Shown here: positions 25,916 through 35,254 of the stretch, one piece after another
Position numbering within the stretch: position 1 is the first letter of the stretch
How the letters are laid out: each line of letters starts with the position of its first letter
NCBI RefSeq assembly: GCF_018080005.1
Contig: NZ_CP073015.1
Coordinates: forward strand, 992,001 to 1,056,000
Reading direction: 5' to 3'
From: Flavobacterium sp. CS20
Lineage (GTDB): Bacteria > Bacteroidota > Bacteroidia > Flavobacteriales > Flavobacteriaceae
DNA length: 64,000 nt
Notes under the pieces: generated by a model
Database searches by the model: none
Told to the model about the DNA's origin: nothing
Seen by the model: only the letters and a program-made list of their open reading frames with translations
Position numbers and translations under genes: made by a program

Positions 25916-28900
25916 TTATATCTTTTTTAAAGTTATAACGGTATGTACATCATCAAATTCAATTTCTCTACCGTTTTCGATTTGGTTTGCGAAAGTAATG
26001 TTTTTAGTTAAAGTTTCTCTCTTGATATACGTTAAATTTTCTTCCACAGCTTTTACGATATTGTTATCTTTTTGTATGCTGATTTCAATATGGTCAGTAA
26101 CATTCAAATCAGAATCTTTACGCAAATTTTGAATTCTGTTGACCAGTTCTCTGGCAATGCCTTCATTTTTAAGCTTGTCATCAATATGAATATCTAAAGC
26201 TACTGTAATGTTGTTTTGAGAAGCCACTAACCAACCTTCAATATCTTCAGAAGTAATTTCAACTTCATCAATGCTTAGCACTTCAGGTTTGCCATTTATT
26301 TCAACTTCTATTTGGCCGTCTTTTTCAATTTTAGCAATATCAGCTTTTGTAAATTTATTTATAGCTTTAACCGCAAATTTCATATTCTTTCCAAATTTTG
26401 GGTATAAAACCTTGAAGTTTGGCTTCACGCTTTTAATTAATAAATCAGAAGTATCATCAATAAATTCGATGGTTTTGACATTGACTTCAGACTTGATCAA
26501 GTCAGCAACAGCTTCGACATCAGCTTTAAAATCTTGGTCTAAAACAGGTATCATTATGCGTTGCAAAGGCTGTCTGACTTTTATTTTCTCTTTTTTTCGC
26601 AAGGATAAAACCAAAGAAGAAATGACTTGAGCTGTATGCATTTTATCCTCTAAAGATTTATTGATAAAACCAGTATTTGATTTCGGAAAATCTGCTAAGT
26701 GAACGCTTTCTGGAACGTCTTTATTTAAAACAGAAGTCAAATCTTGATACAATCTATCGGCAAAAAATGGTGCTACAGGGGCAATTAACTTTGAAATATC
26801 TAATAAACATTGAAAAAGGGTTTGGTAGGCAGAAATTTTATCCTGCTCGTAATCGCCTTTCCAAAAACGTCTTCTGCTTAATCTCACATACCAATTCGAT
26901 AAATTTTCTTGCACAAAATCAGATATGGCTCGTGTAGCTTTAGTGGGTTCATAATCGGCATAAAACGCATCTACATCTTGAATTAGGGTATGTAATTCTG
27001 ACAAAATCCAACGGTCTATTTCTGGGCGTTGCTCAAGTGGAACATCATTTTCTTTATATTGAAAATTATCAATATTAGCATATAAAGTAAAAAACGAATA
27101 CGTGTTGTATAGCGTACCGAAAAATTTACGTTGCACTTCTCCAATACCATTCAGGTCAAACTTCAAGTTATCCCAAGGGTTGGCATTACTTATCATATAC
27201 CAACGAGTAGCATCTGGTCCGTAAGTTTTTAAAGTTTCAAAAGGATCAACCGCATTGCCGAGACGTTTGGACATCTTTTGACCGTTTTTATCTAAAACCA
27301 ATCCATTTGAAACCACGTTTTTATAAGCCACATCTTCAAAAACCATAGTAGCTATAGCGTGAAGTGTGTAAAACCAGCCTCGGGTTTGGTCAACGCCTTC
27401 TGCTATGAAATCGGCACTAAAGCCCCCTTGCCCCCTAAGGGGGGATTTTATAAGTGCTTCTTCGATTTTGTCTATGACAAGATCTATTTTACCAAGCACT
27501 TCTTCATTTGTAAATCTAATGACGTTGTAACCAAAATTCTCTTTTAAGAATTTACTTCTAAACTCATCATTTTCTCTAATCTTTGGATCGTTATGGTATC
27601 CACCATCAACTTCTACTATCAATTTTTTATCCAGACAAACAAAATCAGCGATATATTCGTCAATGACATGTTCTCTTCTGAATTTATAACCCCCGAGTTT
27701 CTTTCCTTTTAAACATTCCCATAACACTTCTTCAGCTTGTGTAGGATTATTTTTTCTGCTTTTAGCTTTTTCTTTTAATAAATGATAAGAAGACTTTCTC
27801 GCTGTCTGATATCCAGGAGAATCAGAAAGTCCACCCTCGGGGGATTTAGGGGGCTTCTCGAATGGATAATGCCATTGTGCATAAGGCATTGAACCTGAAT
27901 CAAACCAAACATCAATCAAATCGGCTTCACGTTTCATCGGCTGACCTTGGTTTGAAACTAAGATAATGTCATCCACAATGTTTTTATGGATATCGATATC
28001 GGTATAATTTTCATCTGAAAAGTCATCGATTTTAAAATCTGCAAAAGGATTTTCAGACATAAAACCTGCTTTAACTGATTTATTGATTTCTTGTTTTAAA
28101 GTTGATATAGAGTCAATAATTTTTTCTTCTTTTCCATCTTCAGTTCGCCAGATTGGTAGTGGAATCCCCCAATAACGTGAACGCGATAAATTCCAGTCAT
28201 TGGCATTTGCTAACCAATTACCAAATCGCCCTTCACCTGTTGACTTTGGTTTCCAATTGATGGTTTTGTTGAGCTCTACCATTTTGTCTTTAAACTCCGT
28301 AACTTTGATAAACCAAGAATCTAATGGATAGTATAAAATAGGTTTATCTGTTCGCCAGCAGTTGGGATATGAGTGAACATATTTTTCAACTTTAAAGGCT
28401 TTGTTTTCTTCTTTAAGTTTAATGGCCAATTCAACATCTACTGATTTTTCAGGAGCTTTACCGTCTTCATAATATTCATTTTTAACATATTTCCCTGCAA
28501 ATTCACCCATTTCAGGTCTAAATTTACCTTTCAAATCGACTAAAGGCACGAGGTTATCATTGTCGTCTTTTACAAGCAGTCCAGGCACTTCAGGCTGAGC
28601 TTGTTTAGCCACCAAGGCATCGTCAGCACCAAAAGTCGGTGCGGTGTGGACAATACCTGTTCCATCTTCAGTAGTAACGAAATCTCCAGCGATAACTCTA
28701 AAAGCGTTTTCTGGGTTATGGAAAGGTTTGGCGTAAGGCAAAAGTTGTTCATACCTGATTTCTAATAAATCTTCGCCTTTACAATTTGCAATAATTTGAT
28801 AGGGTATCTTTTTATCTTCTTTGGTATAATTCTTTAAATCATCTGCATTTTCAACTTCAAAGTATTTTTTTGAAAATTGATTATTCACAAGATCTTTAGC

Positions 28901-29791
28901 TAGAACAACATAAATAGGCTCAAAAGTGTATTGATTATAAGTTGCCACAAGAACATAATCTATTTTTTTACCAACAGTTAATGCCGTATTACTTGGCAAA
29001 GTCCACGGTGTGGTTGTCCAAGCGAGAAAATGTGCCCAAGCCCCATCTAAATCTTCCCCAAAGGGTAAGACTTTTAAACCGAAGGCTTTAGCAACTGAGT
29101 TAACAGCAGTTCCCCCTTCGGGGGTTAGGGGGCTTTTTATCGGGCTCTTAAACTGTGCTGTAACCGTAGTATCAGAAACGTCTTGATAAGTCCCAGGCTG
29201 GTTAAGTTCGTGAGAGCTTAGTCCTGTTCCGGCTTTTGGAGAATAGGGTTGTATAGTATAACCTTTGTAAATCAAGCCTTTTTTATAGATCTGAGCCAAT
29301 AACCACCAAACGCTTTCCATATATTTTGGCGTGTAAGTGATGTATGGATTGTTCATATCTACCCAATAGCCCATCTTTTTGGTCAAGTCGTTCCAAACAT
29401 CGGTGTAACGCATGACGGTTTTTTTACAAGCGACGTTGTAATCTTCTACCGAAATCTTATTTCCAATATCTTCTTTAGTAATGCCGAGTTCTTTTTCTAC
29501 GCTCAATTCTACGGGCAAGCCGTGTGTATCCCAACCAGCTTTTCGGTCAACGCGATAGCCTTTTTGGGTTTTGTAACGGCAAAAAATATCTTTAATGGTT
29601 CTTGCCATAACGTGGTGAATCCCTGGTAAGCCATTGGCTGACGGATACCCTTCAAAAAAAATAAAAGGTTTATCTTCTGGCTTTTGTTCAACACTTTTTT
29701 TAAAAACTTCGTGTTTTTGCCAATAATCTAAGATTTCATCGGCGGTTTCAACCAAGTTTAAGCCTTGATATTCTGGAAAGCTTTTGCCCAT
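25916..29791 (-). CDS. ileS: isoleucine-tRNA ligase with two in-frame insertions
   Basis: A 1291-aa class Ia synthetase charging tRNA-Ile. The HIGH-type motif is PGIHHVMAR near residues 55-63, the editing domain contains HFLAWTTTPWTLPSNTA, and the KMSKR motif is at residues 839-843. Homologues are usually about 1130-1150 aa. The excess is explained by two inserts. Residues about 219-251 come from a small palindrome-ended element just before the editing-domain motif. Residues 646-791 are a complete DUF559 endonuclease-like domain between FDSGSMPYAQWHYPFE and ADFIAEGVDQTRGW. Both inserts keep the frame and the rest is intact, so the enzyme is presumably functional. I see no intein splice residues. 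The TraR/DksA gene follows after 2 bases. Confidence 0.95.
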   Translation of the reverse strand: MGKSFPEYQGLNLVETADEILDYWQKHEVFKKSVEQKPEDKPFIFFEGYPSANGLPGIHHVMARTIKDIFCRYKTQKGYRVDRKAGWDTHGLPVELSVEKELGITKEDIGNKISVEDYNVACKKTVMRYTDVWNDLTKKMGYWVDMNNPYITYTPKYMESVWWLLAQIYKKGLIYKGYTIQPYSPKAGTGLSSHELNQPGTYQDVSDTTVTAQFKSPIKSPLTPEGGTAVNSVAKAFGLKVLPFGEDLDGAWAHFLAWTTTPWTLPSNTALTVGKKIDYVLVATYNQYTFEPIYVVLAKDLVNNQFSKKYFEVENADDLKNYTKEDKKIPYQIIANCKGEDLLEIRYEQLLPYAKPFHNPENAFRVIAGDFVTTEDGTGIVHTAPTFGADDALVAKQAQPEVPGLLVKDDNDNLVPLVDLKGKFRPEMGEFAGKYVKNEYYEDGKAPEKSVDVELAIKLKEENKAFKVEKYVHSYPNCWRTDKPILYYPLDSWFIKVTEFKDKMVELNKTINWKPKSTGEGRFGNWLANANDWNLSRSRYWGIPLPIWRTEDGKEEKIIDSISTLKQEINKSVKAGFMSENPFADFKIDDFSDENYTDIDIHKNIVDDIILVSNQGQPMKREADLIDVWFDSGSMPYAQWHYPFEKPPKSPEGGLSDSPGYQTARKSSYHLLKEKAKSRKNNPTQAEEVLWECLKGKKLGGYKFRREHVIDEYIADFVCLDKKLIVEVDGGYHNDPKIRENDEFRSKFLKENFGYNVIRFTNEEVLGKIDLVIDKIEEALIKSPLRGQGGFSADFIAEGVDQTRGWFYTLHAIATMVFEDVAYKNVVSNGLVLDKNGQKMSKRLGNAVDPFETLKTYGPDATRWYMISNANPWDNLKFDLNGIGEVQRKFFGTLYNTYSFFTLYANIDNFQYKENDVPLEQRPEIDRWILSELHTLIQDVDAFYADYEPTKATRAISDFVQENLSNWYVRLSRRRFWKGDYEQDKISAYQTLFQCLLDISKLIAPVAPFFADRLYQDLTSVLNKDVPESVHLADFPKSNTGFINKSLEDKMHTAQVISSLVLSLRKKEKIKVRQPLQRIMIPVLDQDFKADVEAVADLIKSEVNVKTIEFIDDTSDLLIKSVKPNFKVLYPKFGKNMKFAVKAINKFTKADIAKIEKDGQIEVEINGKPEVLSIDEVEITSEDIEGWLVASQNNITVALDIHIDDKLKNEGIARELVNRIQNLRKDSDLNVTDHIEISIQKDNNIVKAVEENLTYIKRETLTKNITFANQIENGREIEFDDVHTVITLKKI
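27420..27856 (-). mobile_element. DUF559 nuclease-bearing element with terminal inverted repeats, inside ileS
   Basis: A 437-base insertion read in the ileS frame (residues 646-791). The ends are imperfect inverted repeats of about 26 bases: AAGCCCCCTTGCCCCCTAAG at 27420 onward, and on the other strand AAGCCCCCTAAATCCCCCGA from 27856 inward. Each end is itself a C-run/G-run palindrome. Between them lies a full DUF559 (PD-(D/E)XK, Vsr-like) domain: NPTQAEEVLWECL, LGGYKFRREHVID, YIADFVC with D716, LIVEVDGGYH with E727 and D729, and VIRFTNEEVL. No Met occurs inside the insert, so the nuclease is made only as part of IleRS unless it uses a non-ATG start. A mobile selfish element is the likeliest explanation. 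Confidence 0.85.
29039..29135. mobile_element. mini palindrome-ended element without nuclease, inside ileS
   Basis: About 97 bases, read in frame as residues 219-251 of IleRS (SPIKSPLTPEGGTAV...GEDLDGAW). The right end is 'cccccttcgggggttaggggg' in form (29112-29132) and the left end is 'agccccatctaaatcttccc' (29039-29058) followed by 'caaaggg'. Both outer ends read AGCCCC inward from opposite strands. The C-run/G-run style matches the ends of the DUF559 element 1.3 kb away, so this looks like a non-autonomous relative, in the manner of a MITE. Confidence 0.7.
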
Positions 29792-29937
29792 AATATTGTT
29801 TTATTCTTAAAGTTTGCGAAATTAATGAAATTATACCAAAATAAACTTGATTATGATAGAATTGATTGACTTTGAGTTTATCGTAATTTTAAACTTCAAC
29901 TAAAGTAATTAAGGTTATTTTCTTAGAAAATTAAGCT

Positions 29938-29945
29938 TATTTTTG
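29938..29945 (+). promoter_or_regulatory. -7 box (TATTTTTG) before the SulP pseudogene
   Basis: TATTTTTG fits TAnnTTTG and lies 24 bases before the ATG at 29969. Confidence 0.35.
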
Positions 29946-29968
29946 CCGGCTTAATTTTTAAGCAATTT

Positions 29969-31173
29969 ATGAGAGAATATTTACACCTTTTTGATTTTCA
30001 ACAGAAAGTAAACTACAAAACCGAAGTGTTGTCGGGATTAACAGTAGCTTTGGCTTTGGTGCCTGAAGCTGTGGCTTTTGCTCTTATTGTTGGCTTATAT
30101 CTCCATTAACAGGTTTATACGCTGCTTTTGTGATGGGATTGGTCACTACTATTTTTGGTGGTCGTCCAGGTATGATTTCTGGTGCTACTGGTGCTATTGC
30201 TGTTGTCATTGTAGCTTTAGCAAAACCCATGGTGTGGAATACATTTTTGCAACTGTAATATTAGCTGGAATCATTCAGTTTTTAGCAGGTTTACTTAAAC
30301 TCGGTAAACTTATGCGATTAGTACCACACCCAGTTATATTTGGATTTGTAAACGGTTTGGCTGTGATCATTTTTATGTCACAGCTCAATCAATTTAAAGA
30401 TGCTAATGGCAATTGGCTTACAGGTGAATCGCTTTATATTATTTTAGGTTTGGTCTTATTAACGATGCTTATTATTTGGGGATTACCGAAGCTAACTAAA
30501 GTCATTCCCGCATCATTAGTGGCAATTCTTGTTGTGTTTGGCATAGTTTTACTTTTTGGTATAGACACTAAAACCGTTTATGTTATTGGTCTTCGTCTTA
30601 TTTGGATCAAATTTAATTGAGCAACTTCCAATGGTCGCTTTAACTGGTCTGATGATTATGGTAGCTGTTGGAACTTTTGAATGGGCAAGTTTGCGAACCT
30701 TTAATAAATTTCTTGTTTCTGATATTGTAGTCATGGTTTTGGTTACCTTGGTTACTGTATTTTTGCATAATTTAGCACTTGCCGTTGTAGTCGGGGTTAT
30801 CATTGCGGCTTTGGTTTTTGCATGGGATAACGCTAAACGCATCAGAGCTCGTAAATATATAGATGATGATGGGGTGAAACATTATGAAATTTATGGGCTG
30901 TTATTTTTTGGTTCGACTTCTGCGTTCAATTCTAAGTTTGATATCAAGAATGATCCTGATGAAGTGATGATAGATTTCACAGAAAGCCGAGTAGCCGATA
31001 TGTCGGCCATTGAAGCATTGAATAAACTCACCGAACGTTATCATAAATACGGCAAAAAAGTGTATATCCGAAATTTATCAAGTAGTAGTCATCGTAAGCT
31101 CATCAAAGCCGATAAAATCATCAATGTGAATATAGTTGGTGAACCACGTGAGCCATCTGTGGTTGAGAACTGA
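29969..31173 (+). pseudogene. SulP family anion transporter, decayed
   Basis: Starts MREYLHLFDFQQKVNYKTEVLSG (in part). Frame lesions: two extra bases in 'ggcttatatctcc' near 30096 (family text would be [12 protein letters not shown]), and one missing A in 'gcaaaacccatgg' near 30229. After DTKTV near 30575 the sequence jumps to [20 protein letters not shown] in another frame; in intact homologues about 110 residues lie between these, so roughly 330 bases are deleted, removing several TM helices. The C-terminal STAS domain remains (FFGSTSAFNSKF, VADMSAIEALNKLTERY). With the deletion it cannot be repaired by correcting read errors, so this is a true pseudogene. Confidence 0.9.
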
Positions 31174-31341
31174 TCAATGATTTTTGATTTAGGATTTTTG
31201 ATATTTGATTTCATTTTTCGATATTTAGCCTCAGTTTTTAAATTTCTTTTAAATATCTCAAATCTTCAAACTCATACCAAAAATACCAAGAGATTGTACC
31301 GATTCGGGGAACTTTAAACTCATAAACTAAATTTTAAACCC

Positions 31342-31791
31342 ATGAAACTCATCAAAGAATTTAAAGAATTTGCAGTCAAAGGCAATATGATAGATATGGC
31401 TATCGGTATCATTATCGGTATGGCTTTCAATAAAGTGGTTGACGTTTTAGTCAAACAAATTATTCTTCCGCCTTTATCACTATTGACAAGTGGTATAAAT
31501 TTTAGCAACAAAAAAATAATTTTAAGAGAAGCTGTCACAAACAGTGAAAACACAAAAATCATTGACGAGGTAAGCATTGCTTATGGAACGCTGATAGAAG
31601 TTATATTAAACTTTATTATTATTGGTTTTGTTATGTTTATTGTTGTCAAAATGATGAATCGTTTACGACAAAAATCTGAAAATGAAAAGGATAAAACCGT
31701 TATCACGCCAAAAAATATTGAGTCGCTTTCTGATTTAAAACAGCTCATAAAAGAGCAAAATGAATTATTAAAGTCTAAATCTAAGCCTTAG
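31342..31791 (+). CDS. mscL: large-conductance mechanosensitive channel
   Basis: A 149-aa MscL. The N-terminal amphipathic helix and pore helix are clear (KEFKEFAVKGNMIDMAIGIIIGMAFNKVV in part), and the second TM helix is LNFIIIGFVMFIVVKMMN, followed by a charged C-terminal helix (LSDLKQLIKEQNELLKSKSK). It forms the homopentameric emergency channel of the inner membrane that opens on hypo-osmotic shock. Slightly longer than average because of the loop and the tail. Monocistronic. Confidence 0.95.
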   Translation: MKLIKEFKEFAVKGNMIDMAIGIIIGMAFNKVVDVLVKQIILPPLSLLTSGINFSNKKIILREAVTNSENTKIIDEVSIAYGTLIEVILNFIIIGFVMFIVVKMMNRLRQKSENEKDKTVITPKNIESLSDLKQLIKEQNELLKSKSKP

Positions 31792-31803
31792 AGGTTATTA
31801 AAA

Positions 31804-32508
31804 TCAATCCTGAAGAGCAAACACTTTTTTGAGTAAATCTGTGGTTCTTGAGTTAAAGTCGTTTCGGATTTTGGCTTCTTCAACTGCTATCATTGTAAAC
31901 ACGCCTTCGAGTGCTTGTTGAGTTACATATTCAGTTAAATTAGGCTCTACGTCTTCAGTTAAAGGTAAAGTGTTGTATTTATTAATGGCTGTTGACCAAA
32001 TTTGATCAGCCCCAACTTTGCCTAAGGATTGCTCAACTTGGGGATAAAATTTTTGGTAAAGCTCGTCTTCCGTTTTTTGCTGAAGATATTGAGTTGCCGC
32101 TTGGTCGTTACCCATCAGTATATTTTTAGCATCTTGAAAAGTCATCTGCTTGACAGCATTTACAAATATTGGTGTGGCTTCATTCACGGCATCTTCGGTC
32201 GCACGATTCATCAATTTTAAACCCTCGTCGGCTAAATTTCCCAAACCGACTTTTCTCAGTGTGTTATCCACTTTTTGAAGTTCTTCGGGCAGTAAAATTT
32301 TAACCATTTCATTTTTGTAAAACCCATCTTCAGACGTCAATTTTGTAACTTGATGATCGATACCGTTTTGCAAAGCTTGTTTTAAAGCTGTCGCAATTTG
32401 AGATTCACTAATCTGTGTATTTTCATCCAAAACTTTATCGGCTACACTTTGTAATTCGGCACAAGATAGTATTGACAAAACACAAATAAATACTAATATT
32501 TTTTTCAT
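31804..32508 (-). CDS. DUF4197 domain lipoprotein
   Basis: A 234-aa protein with a lipoprotein signal (LSILSC, Cys16), followed by a DUF4197 domain that is almost all helix (ESQIATALKQALQNGIDHQV, YKNEMVKILLPEELQ, TQYLQQKTEDELYQKFYP, EGVFTMIAVEEAKIR). Family function is unknown; it should sit in the envelope facing the periplasm. The start overlaps the stop of the DUF192 gene by 4 bases, so it belongs to the lgt-DUF192-DUF4197 unit. Confidence 0.85.
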   Translation of the reverse strand: MKKILVFICVLSILSCAELQSVADKVLDENTQISESQIATALKQALQNGIDHQVTKLTSEDGFYKNEMVKILLPEELQKVDNTLRKVGLGNLADEGLKLMNRATEDAVNEATPIFVNAVKQMTFQDAKNILMGNDQAATQYLQQKTEDELYQKFYPQVEQSLGKVGADQIWSTAINKYNTLPLTEDVEPNLTEYVTQQALEGVFTMIAVEEAKIRNDFNSRTTDLLKKVFALQD

Positions 32509-32990
32509 TGTTTTAGAGTTTTAAAATCTATGGTTATGCTATCGTTTATCTTAAATTCATCTACAAATCCCGCATTGACTTCCAATACATATTGAGCAGG
32601 TTGTTCTTCAGGAATCGGAGTTTCATCATAAGGTTGAGCATTTTTATTGATTTCAACAATCTGTTTATCAGCATTGATATAAATCAAGTCTAAAGGAATT
32701 TGGGTGTTTTTCATATAAAATGTTGGTCGAGGACGTTCGTTATTATAAACAAACAACATCCCTTGATTCATTTCCATAGAAGACCTGTGCATCAAACCTG
32801 TTTGTTGTTCGTAGTCACTTTCTACCAACTCAATATCTATAGTTTTAATCGTATCATTTTTTTTCAGAAAATAGAGTTCTCCTTCTTTTTCAAAGGTGAT
32901 TTTAATAGGTTTTACCGATTTAGGCTTTTCATTTTTACAAGCAAAAACTAAGAGTAAAACGAATAAAATATTAAGCTTGAATATTTTCAT
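32505..32990 (-). CDS. DUF192 family lipoprotein
   Basis: A 161-aa protein with a lipobox-like signal (LLLVFAC, Cys18). The DUF192 domain shows the conserved pattern: ESDYEQQTGLMHRSSMEMNQGMLFVY, then MKNTQIPLDLIYINAD and QYVLEVNAGFVDEFKI. Function is unknown, probably periplasmic. It overlaps lgt by 20 bases and the DUF4197 gene by 4, so all three are co-translated. Being next to lgt, which lipidates such proteins, is a suggestive but unproven link. Confidence 0.88.
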   Translation of the reverse strand: MKIFKLNILFVLLLVFACKNEKPKSVKPIKITFEKEGELYFLKKNDTIKTIDIELVESDYEQQTGLMHRSSMEMNQGMLFVYNNERPRPTFYMKNTQIPLDLIYINADKQIVEINKNAQPYDETPIPEEQPAQYVLEVNAGFVDEFKINDSITIDFKTLKQ

Positions 32991-33807
32991 TAGATTTGGC
33001 TTTAAGTTGACTCACATACATTATCACAATACCAATTACTATCAAAGGTAAACTCAAAAGTTGCCCTGTATTAAACATCCAATCGGCACGTTCGGCAACT
33101 TGTGGCTCTTTTGAGAATTCAACGATAAATCGAATAGACCACAATAATGTAAAGAAAATCCCAAACAGCATACCTATTTTTTTTGAAATATTAGTTTTCC
33201 AATACAAATAGTATAGAAAGAAAAAAAGTAATAGATAGCAGCCAGATTCATACAATTGTGAAGGATGGCGAGCAAAATCTTCGCCGAGTTTTTTAAAAAC
33301 CACACCATAATCAGAATGAGTAGGTTTACCAATAATTTCAGAATTTAAAAAATTACCTATTCTTACAAAAACGCCACCAAAGGAAACAGGAATAACAATG
33401 CGATCTAAGACCCAAAAAATATTTTTTTGAAGCACTTTTTTTGAATAAAAATACATGGCGATAAATATTCCTATTGTCGCACCGTGACTGGCTAAACCCG
33501 CAAAGCCTGTAAACTTAAAAGTCGGCACAAATTGAAACGGTAAGAATACAGACAAAAAATCTTGGGCAAATAATTCAGGCTGATAAAAAATCACATGACC
33601 TAACCTTGCACCCAATAATGTGCCAACGACGGTATAAATCAAAACTTTGTCTAATTTATCCATTGACAAACCCTCGCGTTTATAAATAGCTTTCATTAAA
33701 TACCATCCAGAAATAAAAGCTACGAGAAACATCAAGCTGTAAAATCGAATCGTAAAAAAACCTAAGTCAATACCAATAGGCGGATCCCAAATAATGGAAT
33801 GAAACAT
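32971..33807 (-). CDS. lgt: prolipoprotein diacylglyceryl transferase
   Basis: A 278-aa inner membrane enzyme that transfers diacylglycerol from phosphatidylglycerol to the lipobox Cys. About seven TM helices. Family residues are visible: GARLGHVIFYQP, GLASHGATIGIFIA (the catalytic His region), RIGNFLNSEIIGKPT (the Lgt signature) and RHPSQLYES. Length and start (MFHSIIWDPPIGIDLG) are typical. First gene of the lgt-DUF192-DUF4197 operon. Confidence 0.95.
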   Translation of the reverse strand: MFHSIIWDPPIGIDLGFFTIRFYSLMFLVAFISGWYLMKAIYKREGLSMDKLDKVLIYTVVGTLLGARLGHVIFYQPELFAQDFLSVFLPFQFVPTFKFTGFAGLASHGATIGIFIAMYFYSKKVLQKNIFWVLDRIVIPVSFGGVFVRIGNFLNSEIIGKPTHSDYGVVFKKLGEDFARHPSQLYESGCYLLLFFFLYYLYWKTNISKKIGMLFGIFFTLLWSIRFIVEFSKEPQVAERADWMFNTGQLLSLPLIVIGIVIMYVSQLKAKSNENIQA

Positions 33808-34182
33808 ATTTTTTTATTTTTGACAAATATATTATTTAATTGTATGAATTAACGACAGTTCGGTTTAAAGTTTAAACTTTTTAAGCCATTAAATTGAGTG
33901 ATTTTTCAAAGTAAAACGAAGAATCTCAAAGCTTCGGAAGTATTGAAATTAGGCTTTAGTCTAAAAACTTATCTGCTATCAAAACAATATGTCATTTAGT
34001 ATATGGACTTTCTTATTTACATAATTTTATAAGTTAATCTCACGTTGAATTAAGCTTTGATATTTCAATTTCTGAACAATACGATTCAAAAGATGTTTTT
34101 TAGTTCTTGAAAGAAATGTTAAATCTGGTTTTGAAATTTTAAACTCTCTACATTTTACATAAATTGTATAAAAATTATAATT
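33808..34182. other. intergenic gap between divergent genes
   Basis: About 375 AT-rich bases between lgt and the alpha/beta hydrolase gene. I see no gene, no strong repeat and no clear promoter box. Confidence 0.4.
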
Positions 34183-35022
34183 ATGGGATATATCAAAACA
34201 AATTCTAAAGAAAACAGTAACAGTATAGATCTTTATTATGAAGATTATGGCTCAGGACAACCTATAGTTCTAATTCATGGTTGGCCTTTAAGCCATCGCA
34301 TGTGGGATACTCAGATTGAAACTTTGGTCAATGCTGGGTTTAGAGTTATAGTGTATGACCGAAGGGGTTTTGGGCAAAGTTCAAAACCTTTTTCAGGATA
34401 CGATTATAATACCCTAGCCTGCGATTTAAAAGACTTGATTGTTCAACTTAAGCTAAAAAATATCATATTAGTTGGATTTTCTATGGGTGGTGGCGAAGTT
34501 GCCCGTTATATTGGTAGATATGGTTCAGAGGCTGTAGATAAAGCTATTTTAATCAGTGCCGTAACTCCTTTTTTAAAAGAAACAAAGGACAATCCCGATG
34601 CTGTTGATGTTTCTGTTTTTGAAAGCATGAAAAAAGGAATAGAAAAAGACCGTGCTGGATTTTTTCAAGATTTTGGTAAAAACTTTGTCAACTTTGAAAA
34701 ACTTCAAGATAAAATTAGTGAAGCACAAATTCAACTCAATTGGAATATAGCCATGCAAGCTTCAAGAAAAGCCACTTTAGACTGTGTAGATGCTTTCGGA
34801 ATGACCGATTTTAGAGATGATTTAAAAGCTTTTGATGTTCCAACTTTAATAATTCACGGAGATAATGATGAAATTGTCCCCTTTGAAGTTTCAGGAAAAA
34901 AGGCACAAGGTATAATTAAAGATGCAAAGCTAAGTTTAATTGAAAATGGTCCACACGGTTTAAGTTTTACACACTCAAAAGAGCTTAATGAAAGTATTTT
35001 AAATTTTATTAAAAAAACGTGA
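34183..35022 (+). CDS. alpha/beta hydrolase (chloroperoxidase/haloperoxidase-like)
   Basis: A 279-aa cytosolic alpha/beta hydrolase. The oxyanion region is IHGWPLSHRMWD, the nucleophile elbow is GFSMGGGEV (Ser), the acid lies in IIHGDNDEIVPFE (Asp) and the His is in ENGPHGLSFTH. The GWPLSHRMWD and SMGGGEVARY motifs are typical of the non-haem haloperoxidase group; the physiological substrate is probably an ester. Monocistronic, with a strong terminator 230 bases downstream shared with the convergent adhesin gene. Confidence 0.92.
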   Translation: MGYIKTNSKENSNSIDLYYEDYGSGQPIVLIHGWPLSHRMWDTQIETLVNAGFRVIVYDRRGFGQSSKPFSGYDYNTLACDLKDLIVQLKLKNIILVGFSMGGGEVARYIGRYGSEAVDKAILISAVTPFLKETKDNPDAVDVSVFESMKKGIEKDRAGFFQDFGKNFVNFEKLQDKISEAQIQLNWNIAMQASRKATLDCVDAFGMTDFRDDLKAFDVPTLIIHGDNDEIVPFEVSGKKAQGIIKDAKLSLIENGPHGLSFTHSKELNESILNFIKKT

Positions 35023-35083
35023 GTTCGATTTATTGAAAGCTGTAAATCAGATGATTATATCTTTTTGTAAGCAAATTTTGTCA

Positions 35084-35162
35084 TTTCGAACGAAGAATGA
35101 GGAGAAATCTCATCCTACTGAGATGTCTCGTCGCTCATGCTTCGCTCTGTCAACGTGACAAA
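35084..35162. repeat. dispersed 'gagatgtctcgtcgctcatgc' type repeat
   Basis: Contains 'gtcatttcgaacgaagaatga', 'gagaaatctcatcctac' and 'gctcatgcttcgctctgtca', ending 'acgtgacaaatga'. The outer parts (gtcatttcg / cgtgacaaa) and the inner gagaaatctc/gagatgtctc parts give hairpin potential. Same class as the cluster at 1-199. Confidence 0.5.
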
Positions 35163-35254
35163 TGATTAAATATCTGTATTTAATATGAATATATTTTATT
35201 GGAATTTATATCGAACTCCCGTTGAAGTAAGTATTAGTCTTCCCTTTTAACTCC

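Noticed and set aside
27420-27856. An intein in IleRS
   Set aside because: No Cys/Ser at the left junction, no His-Asn at the right, and no Hint blocks; the insert is DUF559 with inverted-repeat ends.
29101-29140. Rho-independent terminator suggested by the C-run/G-run hairpin
   Set aside because: It lies inside the ileS coding frame and is better explained as an inserted palindromic element.
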